Source of the DNA: Bacteroidia bacterium
GTDB taxonomy: Bacteria > Bacteroidota > Bacteroidia > Flavobacteriales > Flavobacteriaceae
Assembly: GCA_030429325.1 (NCBI GenBank)
Contig: JAUICT010000173.1
Span: 1 to 5,444 of the forward strand
Length of the DNA: 5,444 nucleotides
Direction: 5' to 3'
This document shows, in pieces, positions 1 to 4,693 of this stretch (positions are counted from its first letter, which is position 1; the number at the start of each line of letters is the position of its first letter). The notes under the pieces are model-generated. The model was not told the DNA's origin and searched no databases. It worked only from the letters and a program-made list of their open reading frames with translations. Made by a program: the position numbers and the translations under genes.

Positions 1-647
1 TTACTACAGGAGATGGCTCAAAGACCATCCAAATAGAGGAATGGGATGAGCAGTACCACTCCAAACATGGTGCCGTACAGGAAGCCTATCACGTTTTTAT
101 TGAACACGGTTTGTGGTTGTTCAAAAACTCAAAAGTCAATTTATTGGAGATTGGTTTTGGTACTGGATTGAATGCCTTTATTACCTTGTTGGAAGCTGAA
201 AAACTAGGGTTGACCATAAATTATGTTGGTGTGGAGGCCTATCCGGTTTCCTTAAAAGAAGTTGCCGAATTGGAGTATGGTGCAAGGTTGAATGCCTTGG
301 GTCATGAACAATTGTTCCAGAAAATGCATCAGCTTCCTTGGGAAGAAAATCTCCAGATTTCCAAAAGTTTTTCGCTCCATAAGCAACAAAAAGATTTTAA
401 GGAAATTACTGATAAGGAAGAATACGACCTTATCTATTTTGATGCGTTTGGGGCTAGGGTACAACCAGAGCTTTGGACCGAAGAGATTTTTAGGATAATG
501 TATGAATCTCTTAAAAAAGAGGGTGTTCTGGTCACGTACGCCGCCAAGGGAAGCGTAAGAAGGGCCATGCAGGCTGTTGGTTTTATTGTGGAGCGGTTAC
601 CCGGCCCACCCGGAAAACGCGAAATGCTCAGGGCAACAAAACCTTGA
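1..647 (+). CDS. mnmD: tRNA U34 methyltransferase, MnmD-like, 5' partial
   Basis: The reading frame is open from the left edge (first full codon at 3) to the TGA at 645-647, giving 214 visible residues. The true start lies just outside; from the usual family N-terminus I estimate that only a handful of residues are missing. An in-frame TTG at 111 is internal, because the residues before it already match the family (WDEQYHSKHGAVQEA). Visible marks are the SAM-binding glycine motif EIGFGTGLN (visible residues 49-57), the catalytic-region motif FDAF followed by PELW (146-158), and the C-terminal PGPPGKRE loop (200-207). This is the methyltransferase (DUF752, COG4121) half of E. coli MnmC. It uses S-adenosylmethionine to turn 5-aminomethyl-2-thiouridine at tRNA wobble position 34 into the methylaminomethyl form. 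No FAD oxidase domain follows, so this is a stand-alone enzyme that would act directly on the aminomethyl product of MnmE/MnmG. It is cytosolic. The family call is firm; the exact substrate is inferred. Confidence 0.88.
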   Translation, partial: TTGDGSKTIQIEEWDEQYHSKHGAVQEAYHVFIEHGLWLFKNSKVNLLEIGFGTGLNAFITLLEAEKLGLTINYVGVEAYPVSLKEVAELEYGARLNALGHEQLFQKMHQLPWEENLQISKSFSLHKQQKDFKEITDKEEYDLIYFDAFGARVQPELWTEEIFRIMYESLKKEGVLVTYAAKGSVRRAMQAVGFIVERLPGPPGKREMLRATKP

Positions 648-658
648 TCAATATTGGT

Positions 659-722
659 TTTGTGTTAAGGAGAAGTTCAATCTTTATCATAAATTCACAT
701 AAAGTAGGGGGATTTGTGTTAA
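659..722. repeat. Pair of 10-base direct repeats TTTGTGTTAA
   Basis: TTTGTGTTAA occurs at 659-668 and again at 713-722, in the gap between the mnmD-like gene and the epimerase gene. The second copy contains a TTTG that could act as a -33 element, but the matching -7 position (TACTTCAC at 734-741) is poor. The repeats may be protein-binding sites or chance in AT-rich DNA. Confidence 0.35.
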
Positions 723-760
723 ACCTAAACTAATACTTCACAAACAGTATATTAAACCTG

Positions 761-768
761 TAAATTTG
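761..768 (+). promoter_or_regulatory. Possible Bacteroidota -7 promoter element
   Basis: TAAATTTG fits the TAnnTTTG -7 consensus of Bacteroidota primary-sigma promoters. A clear TTTG about 19-21 bases upstream is missing (the sequence there is TTCA, 737-740), so only half of the promoter is supported. Transcription would begin near 772, leaving a leader of about a dozen bases before the ATG at 784. A TTG start at 766 would then lie inside the promoter, which argues for the ATG. Confidence 0.4.
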
Positions 769-783
769 TTGGAAAATGGAGAT

Positions 784-1740
784 ATGAAGGTGCTGATAAC
801 AGGTGCTACAGGTTTGGTTGGGCAAGCAATCGTCAAAGTTTTGCATGAAAAAGGGATTGCGGTCAACTACTTAACTACCCAGAAGCACAAAATAGAACAA
901 TCCGAAGATTATCGTGGCTTTTATTGGAATCCAAGTAAAGGCCAGATAGATACAGCCTGTTTTAAAGGTGTTGATGCCATAATCAACCTAGCGGGTGCAA
1001 GTATTGCCAAACGTTGGACGCCTATCCGTAAAAAGAAGATTCTTTCCAGTAGGATCAATAGTCTACAAACGTTGTACAATGCATTGGCAAAAGAGGATAC
1101 ATCCACTATTGAGTTGTTGATTTCTGCATCTGCCATTGGAATCTATCCGAGTTCCATGTCGCAATTCTACAATGAGCACGAACCTAATGTAGATGATAGT
1201 TTTGTTGGCGAAGTGGCCCAGAAATGGGAGGCAAAAGCTGATACCTTCAAAAATTTGGGCCTTACGGTTTCCAAGATCCGCATTGGAATTGTGTTGTCTA
1301 CCAAAGGTGGGGCTTTGCCCCAGATGACCAATCCCATAAAAAAATATGTAGGAGCCCCTTTAGGTAGTGGAGATCAATGGCAATCATGGATACATATTGA
1401 AGATTTGGCCCAAATGTTTGTGTTCGTCATGGAAAATAACCTTGAGGGCATATACAATGGCGTGGCACCCAATCCGATAACCAATGCTAAGATGACAAAA
1501 GAGCTGGCACGGGCATTGGATTATCCTCTATGGCTTCCCAATGTGCCCAAGGTCATGCTCAGAGTGCTTTTAGGAGAAATGGCCTATCTCTTGCTGGCAA
1601 GTCATCGGGTGAGTTCCAAAAAGATGGAAAATGAAGGGTTCGATTTTCAATATCCCAATATTTGTTTGGCATTACAAGACCTTTATTCTGAAAAGAACAG
1701 CAAGGCATCACTGGATCCTGTTTCGGAGAAAATAGCGTAA
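784..1740 (+). CDS. TIGR01777-family NAD(P)-dependent epimerase/oxidoreductase
   Basis: This gene encodes 318 residues and belongs to the atypical/extended short-chain dehydrogenase group SDR39U1 (COG1090, E. coli YfcH relatives). The Rossmann dinucleotide motif GATGLVG is at residues 7-13. The family signature follows: NLAGASIAKRW at 68-78 and SSRINS at 88-93, then SASAIGIYP at 114-122. Further family blocks are RIGIVLS, GSGDQWQSWIHIEDLA and YNGVAPNPITN. The C-terminal part is the DUF1731 domain. The classical SDR YxxxK pair is not visible where expected; the stretch reads FVGEVAQKWE, as is common in this family. The substrate is unknown, and a role in sugar or isoprenoid-like chemistry would be guesswork. 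I chose ATG 784 because it places MKVLITGATG at the N-terminus; an in-frame TTG at 766 adds six residues but overlaps a -7 promoter element. A terminator follows 24 bases after the stop, so the gene ends its transcription unit. It is probably a soluble cytosolic protein. Confidence 0.9.
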   Translation: MKVLITGATGLVGQAIVKVLHEKGIAVNYLTTQKHKIEQSEDYRGFYWNPSKGQIDTACFKGVDAIINLAGASIAKRWTPIRKKKILSSRINSLQTLYNALAKEDTSTIELLISASAIGIYPSSMSQFYNEHEPNVDDSFVGEVAQKWEAKADTFKNLGLTVSKIRIGIVLSTKGGALPQMTNPIKKYVGAPLGSGDQWQSWIHIEDLAQMFVFVMENNLEGIYNGVAPNPITNAKMTKELARALDYPLWLPNVPKVMLRVLLGEMAYLLLASHRVSSKKMENEGFDFQYPNICLALQDLYSEKNSKASLDPVSEKIA

Positions 1741-1763
1741 GAATCTAGCTTTAATGGAACTAT

Positions 1764-1787
1764 AAATCCGCTTAGGCGGATTTTTTT
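1764..1787 (+). terminator. Intrinsic terminator after the epimerase gene
   Basis: A perfect 8-bp stem, AAATCCGC (1764-1771) with GCGGATTT (1776-1783), closes a four-base TTAG loop and runs into a seven-T tract (1781-1787). It separates the epimerase gene from the grpE-dnaJ operon. Confidence 0.9.
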
Positions 1788-1798
1788 GGGTTTTGTTG

Positions 1799-1814
1799 TG
1801 ACATTTTGACATTT
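1799..1814 (+). repeat. Tandem TGACATTT repeat at the grpE promoter
   Basis: TGACATTT occurs twice head to tail (1799-1806 and 1807-1814). The junction creates the TTTG at 1805-1808 that would be the -33 element of the grpE promoter. The two copies are only 8 bases apart, less than one helical turn, which is odd for two dimer operators. It may be one composite site for a regulator or simply promoter flank. Confidence 0.5.
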
Positions 1815-1837
1815 TCGAGCAATTGGCAGTACTTTTG
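1805..1837 (+). promoter_or_regulatory. grpE-dnaJ promoter, Bacteroidota primary-sigma type
   Basis: TTTG (1805-1808), 21 bases, then TACTTTTG (1830-1837) matches the TTTG-N19-21-TAnnTTTG pattern recognised by the Bacteroidota housekeeping sigma factor. Transcription would start at about 1841-1844, giving a leader of roughly 25 bases that is A-rich and lacks a Shine-Dalgarno sequence. No CIRCE (HrcA-type) inverted repeat is seen. Confidence 0.6.
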
Positions 1838-1840
1838 CCA
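1823..1840 (+). promoter_or_regulatory. Sigma-54-like -24/-12 element with inverted repeat
   Basis: TTGGCA (1823-1828) and TTGC (1835-1838) are spaced so that GG (1825-1826) and GC (1837-1838) have exactly 10 bases between them, the geometry of a sigma-54 promoter (YTGGCACG-N4-TTGCW). The CG after TGGCA and the final W do not match. The same bases form a perfect TGGCA (1824-1828) / TGCCA (1836-1840) inverted repeat with a 7-base spacer, and they overlap the -7 element above. If sigma-54 is used, the start would be near 1850. Which reading is right cannot be settled from sequence alone. Confidence 0.45.
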
Positions 1841-1868
1841 TTTCAAAAGAGATTAAAATAAACATAAT

Positions 1869-2447
1869 ATGAGCAAGAAAAGTAAGGTTGAGGAAATGGA
1901 AGGGGTTAAAGAAGAAGCCCAAACTGTTGAAAATCCTGAACTGAACGATGAAAATATAAATGGGGATACAGCAGATGGAAGCGGAAAAGAAGAAGTTTCA
2001 GAGGAGGATAAGCTACGTGATGAGTTGTCTAAGGAAAAAGATAAGTTTTTAAGGCTTTTTGCCGAGTTTGAAAACTTTAAGAAGAGAACCTCAAAAGAGC
2101 GCATGGACCTTTTCAAGACAGCAGGTCAAGAAGTCATGGTGTCCCTGTTGCCTGTTTTGGACGATTTTGACCGTGCCTTGAAAGAACTGGCAAAATCTAA
2201 GGACAAAGAAATGTTCAAAGGTGTGGAGCTTATCAACAATAAGTTTAAGGAAACACTTAAAAATAAGGGCTTGGAACAGATTGAGGTCAGCGAGGGCGAT
2301 ACCTTTGACGCTGAAGTCCACGATGCCATTACCCAAATTCCGGCACCCAACAAAAAATTGAAAGGTAAAATCATAGACGTGGTTGAAAAAGGCTTTAAGC
2401 TTGGAGACCGTATCATTCGACACCCCAAGGTGGTTGTTGGCAACTAA
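1869..2447 (+). CDS. grpE: Nucleotide exchange factor GrpE
   Basis: A complete 192-residue GrpE, which speeds ADP release from DnaK and so drives the DnaK-DnaJ-GrpE folding cycle in the cytosol. Residues 1-45 form a highly acidic, Asn/Glu-rich, probably disordered tail. A long charged helix (about 46-80), which should dimerise as a coiled coil, contains RLFAEFENFKKRTSKER (62-78). The four-helix-bundle region carries LLPVLDDFDRAL (93-104). The C-terminal beta-domain that contacts DnaK (about 140-192) carries the GrpE signature, with FDAEVHDAI (146-154), KGKIIDVVEKGF and RIIRHPKVVV at the end. Length is normal for the family. The ATG at 1869 is preceded by A-rich sequence without a Shine-Dalgarno motif, usual for Bacteroidota. 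The gene is first in an operon with dnaJ, 6 bases downstream. dnaK is not adjacent in this window. Confidence 0.97.
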   Translation: MSKKSKVEEMEGVKEEAQTVENPELNDENINGDTADGSGKEEVSEEDKLRDELSKEKDKFLRLFAEFENFKKRTSKERMDLFKTAGQEVMVSLLPVLDDFDRALKELAKSKDKEMFKGVELINNKFKETLKNKGLEQIEVSEGDTFDAEVHDAITQIPAPNKKLKGKIIDVVEKGFKLGDRIIRHPKVVVGN

Positions 2448-2453
2448 CAGTAT

Positions 2454-3572
2454 ATGAAGGAGGACTATTACGAAATATTAGGTGTTTCCAAAGGAGCATC
2501 CGCCGCAGAAATAAAAAAGGCTTATAGAAAGAAAGCCATTGAATTTCACCCTGACAAGAACCCTGGGGATACCAAGGCGGAGGAAATGTTCAAGAAAGCG
2601 GCCGAGGCCTATGAGGTTCTGAGTGATCCAGACAAGCGGGCCAAGTACGATCAGTTTGGCCATGCCGCCTTTGACGGAAGCGCTGGATTTGGCGGAGGAG
2701 GTATGAACATGGATGACATTTTCAGTCAGTTTGGAGATATCTTTGGAAGTGCCTTTGGTGGCGGATTTAGTGGTTTCAGTGGATTTGGCGGTGGAGGACA
2801 GCGTAGGGTCAAAGGTAGTAATTTGCGTATTCGGGTAAAACTTACCTTGGAAGAGGTTGCGAATGGGGTTGAGAAGAAAGTTAAGGTAAGACGAAAGGTA
2901 CAGGCCGATGGGGTCACCTACAAAACCTGTCCCACTTGTAACGGTTCTGGGCAAATTACCAAGATTACCAATACCATTTTGGGTAGAATGCAGACCGCTA
3001 CCACCTGTAACACCTGTGGCGGTTCTGGCCAAACCATAGACAAACGTCCTGCTGGAGCTGATGCCCAAGGGCTTAAAGTAGAAGAGGAGACCGTTTCCAT
3101 TAAAATTCCACCAGGGGTTGAAGATGGTATGCAATTAAAGGTATCCGGAAAAGGAAACGGAGCACCAGGAAATGGTATTCCCGGAGATTTATTGGTGGCA
3201 ATAGAAACCCTTGAGCACGATACCCTCAAAAGGGAAGGGGATAACCTCCATTATGATTTGTACATCAGTATTTCGGAAGCCGTTCTGGGCAGTTCCAAGG
3301 AAATAGATGCCATTGGGGGCAAAGTCCGAATAAAATTAGAGCCTGGAATCCAATCCGGTAAAATTCTGAGATTGAGGGGGAAAGGAATCAACAGTATTAA
3401 TGGTTATGGTAGTGGCGATTTGTTGGTACACGTTAATGTATGGACCCCAAAGGAACTAAATAAAGAACAGCGGGAGTTTTTTGAACGTATGCAAAATGAT
3501 GAGAATTTTGTGCCAAAGCCCGAAAAATCAGATAAATCCTTTTTTGAAAAGGTAAAAGATATGTTCTCATAA
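2454..3572 (+). CDS. dnaJ: Chaperone DnaJ (Hsp40) with reduced zinc centre
   Basis: A complete 372-residue class-A-like J protein that delivers unfolded clients to DnaK and stimulates its ATPase. The J domain spans about residues 4-68 with the essential HPD at 32-34. A Gly/Phe-rich linker (about 75-115) includes the MDDIF motif at 86-90. The zinc region has only two CxxCxGxG repeats, CPTCNGSG (159-166) and CNTCGGSG (185-192), instead of the usual four. By position and spacing they correspond to repeats II and III (the Zn2 site); where repeats I and IV should be, the protein has VQADGVTY and DKRPAGADAQG, without cysteines. The client-binding beta-domains follow (IPPGVEDGMQLKVSGKGN, then LEPGIQSGKILRLRGKG). 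The C-terminal tail, ending in FFEKVKDMFS, is probably the dimerisation end. From memory, Flavobacteriia DnaJ proteins share the two-repeat form, so it is not decay. The gene sits 6 bases behind grpE and is expected to be translated from the same mRNA. Confidence 0.97.
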   Translation: MKEDYYEILGVSKGASAAEIKKAYRKKAIEFHPDKNPGDTKAEEMFKKAAEAYEVLSDPDKRAKYDQFGHAAFDGSAGFGGGGMNMDDIFSQFGDIFGSAFGGGFSGFSGFGGGGQRRVKGSNLRIRVKLTLEEVANGVEKKVKVRRKVQADGVTYKTCPTCNGSGQITKITNTILGRMQTATTCNTCGGSGQTIDKRPAGADAQGLKVEEETVSIKIPPGVEDGMQLKVSGKGNGAPGNGIPGDLLVAIETLEHDTLKREGDNLHYDLYISISEAVLGSSKEIDAIGGKVRIKLEPGIQSGKILRLRGKGINSINGYGSGDLLVHVNVWTPKELNKEQREFFERMQNDENFVPKPEKSDKSFFEKVKDMFS

Positions 3573-3586
3573 CAAGAAAAATCTTG
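3573..3586 (+). other. Small hairpin directly after dnaJ stop
   Basis: CAAGA (3573-3577) and TCTTG (3582-3586) form a 5-bp stem with an AAAA loop, starting on the base after the dnaJ stop codon. No T tract follows, so it is not a convincing terminator. It may be an mRNA 3' structure or chance. Confidence 0.3.
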
Positions 3587-3612
3587 CTGTTTAAATAAAA
3601 AACGTATATTTG
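3583..3612 (+). promoter_or_regulatory. Promoter-like element between dnaJ and its terminator
   Basis: CTTG (3583-3586), 18 bases, then TATATTTG (3605-3612) resembles a Bacteroidota promoter, with a full TAnnTTTG and a slightly weak upstream half. Transcription from it would begin near 3616 and meet the terminator at 3666-3702, giving an RNA of about 80 bases. The region is AT-rich, so a chance match is possible. Confidence 0.35.
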
Positions 3613-3618
3613 AAACTG

Positions 3619-3714
3619 ATGTTGGGTGACCAATATCTAATTTTCTTTTTCATAGCAATTTTTTTCCCATCCTTGAAATTTTTAAGGGTGGGTTTTTGTT
3701 TTAATGGGATTTGA
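3619..3714 (+). CDS. Possible 31-residue hydrophobic small ORF (doubtful)
   Basis: An ATG at 3619 opens a 31-codon frame ending with TGA at 3712-3714. The N-terminal half (MLGDQYLIFFFIAIFF, residues 1-16) is strongly hydrophobic and could span a membrane. The second half is encoded by the terminator hairpin and its T tract, which by composition yields Phe-rich peptide, so much of the apparent hydrophobicity may be a by-product. The ATG lies only a few bases after the start predicted from the TATATTTG element, so translation would be nearly leaderless. I do not recognise a family. It is listed because it coincides with a promoter-like element. Confidence 0.15.
   Translation: MLGDQYLIFFFIAIFFPSLKFLRVGFCFNGI
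3666..3702 (+). terminator. Intrinsic terminator of the grpE-dnaJ operon
   Basis: CCCATCCTT (3666-3674) pairs with AAGGGTGGG (3684-3692) in a 9-bp stem with one G-U pair, around a 9-base AT-rich loop, followed by TTTTTGTTTT (3693-3702). The T tract lies only on the downstream side for + strand transcription, apart from a T run before the stem. It begins 94 bases after the dnaJ stop. Confidence 0.85.
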
Positions 3715-3740
3715 TCGTATTGGGCAAATACATATCTTTG
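3710..3740 (+). promoter_or_regulatory. Promoter of the ABC exporter operon
   Basis: TTTG (3710-3713), exactly 19 bases, then TATCTTTG (3733-3740) is a full match to the Bacteroidota TTTG-N19-TAnnTTTG promoter. It lies immediately downstream of the dnaJ terminator. The expected transcription start is about 3744-3747, leaving a leader of around 10 bases before ATG 3755. No Shine-Dalgarno sequence is present. Confidence 0.72.
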
Positions 3741-3754
3741 AAAAAATAGAATGC

Positions 3755-4693
3755 ATGGAGAACATCCTTGTTGCCAAAAATGTTTCCAAAACGTACGGAA
3801 ACTATACCGCATTGAGCAACATTTCACTCAATATACCCAAAAATTGCATCTACGGTCTTTTGGGCCCCAACGGTGCGGGTAAAACCTCTTTTATCCGAAT
3901 CATCAATCAGATTACCCATCAAGATTCCGGGGAAATTTTGTTCGATGGCGAACCATTGGCACAACATCATATAGCACATATAGGGTATCTACCAGAGGAG
4001 CGTGGTCTGTACAAAAGCATGAAAGTAGGGGAGCAAGCCCTTTATCTGGCTCAATTAAAGGGGCTGTCCAAAAGTGAGGCCAAGGAAAAATTGAAGTATT
4101 GGTTTGATCGTCTAAATATAGGTGACTGGTGGAACAAGAAAATCCAGGAACTGTCAAAGGGAATGGCACAAAAAATCCAATTTATCGTAACTGTTCTTCA
4201 CGACCCAAAATTGTTGATTTTTGATGAACCTTTCAGTGGCTTCGATCCCATAAATGCCAATATCATCAAAGATGAGATTCTTCAGCTCAAGGAAAAAGGG
4301 ACCTCGATCATCTTTTCTACCCACAGAATGGAATCTGTGGAAGAACTTTGCGAGTATATTGCCCTGATCCATAAATCGGAAAAAATCCTTGACGGAAAAC
4401 TGTCGGAAATAAAAAGGGCCTACAAGAACAACATTTTCAATGTAGGATTACAGATCCAGGAAAGTTCGGAAAGACTGATGCGGGAATTGGGTGAAAAGTA
4501 TCAAGTTCTGTCCTCAAGTTTTGATGATGGGGAAAACCAGTTGGATTTCAAAGTACAATTACCTTCTTCCCATACTGCCGAAATACTTTCCGAACTATCT
4601 AAAATTGCCAATGTGAACCGTTTTGAGGAAACTATCCCATCGGCCAATGACATTTTTATCCAAACCGTAAACAACAAGGACAATGATAGGTAA
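3755..4693 (+). CDS. ABC exporter ATPase subunit, NatA/COG4152 type
   Basis: A 312-residue cytosolic ATP-binding subunit that would power the permease encoded next to it. Visible motifs: an aromatic A-loop Tyr in SKTYG (Y14), Walker A GPNGAGKTS (37-45), a Q-loop reading GYLPEERGLY with Glu81 where Gln is usual, ABC signature LSKGM (133-137), Walker B LLIFDEP (153-159) with catalytic Glu158, D-loop SGFDP (161-165) and H-loop His190 (STHRME). The last ~90 residues form the C-terminal accessory region (DUF4162-like) typical of this group. The LPEERGLY form is common in NatA-like ATPases of ABC-2 exporters. An in-frame ATG at 3704 would add 17 residues, but the promoter's -33 and -7 elements lie after that codon, so 3755 (MENILVAKN) is preferred. 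The exported substrate is unknown; sodium is the classical NatAB cargo, but nothing here proves it. The stop overlaps the start of the permease gene. Confidence 0.92.
   Translation: MENILVAKNVSKTYGNYTALSNISLNIPKNCIYGLLGPNGAGKTSFIRIINQITHQDSGEILFDGEPLAQHHIAHIGYLPEERGLYKSMKVGEQALYLAQLKGLSKSEAKEKLKYWFDRLNIGDWWNKKIQELSKGMAQKIQFIVTVLHDPKLLIFDEPFSGFDPINANIIKDEILQLKEKGTSIIFSTHRMESVEELCEYIALIHKSEKILDGKLSEIKRAYKNNIFNVGLQIQESSERLMRELGEKYQVLSSSFDDGENQLDFKVQLPSSHTAEILSELSKIANVNRFEETIPSANDIFIQTVNNKDNDR

Noticed and set aside
111..647. A mnmD-like gene starting at the internal TTG 111
   Set aside because: The frame is open to the left edge and residues upstream of 111 match the family N-terminus, so the gene is simply cut by the window.
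682..704. CTTTAT / ATAAAG inverted repeat as a terminator of mnmD
   Set aside because: Only A/T-rich 6-bp arms with an 11-base gap and no T tract; too weak to call.
1741..1868. CIRCE (HrcA operator) upstream of grpE
   Set aside because: No TTAGCACTC-N9-GAGTGCTAA-like sequence is present in the gap.
1853..2443. Several overlapping - strand frames opposite grpE
   Set aside because: Serine/leucine-rich shadows of the acidic and Lys-rich grpE coding sequence; no promoter or family match.
2694..2805. Repetitive GGxGGx-type DNA in dnaJ as a DNA repeat
   Set aside because: It is explained by the Gly/Phe-rich linker of DnaJ, with no exact repeat unit.
2478..3134. 218-codon open frame on the - strand
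   Set aside because: It lies wholly antisense to dnaJ, has no recognisable protein features, and its Ser/Thr/Pro-rich composition is what the complement of Gly-rich dnaJ codons gives.
3591..3827. 78-codon - strand frame across the dnaJ terminator and the ABC promoter
   Set aside because: It runs through a terminator and a strong + strand promoter and has no recognisable domain.
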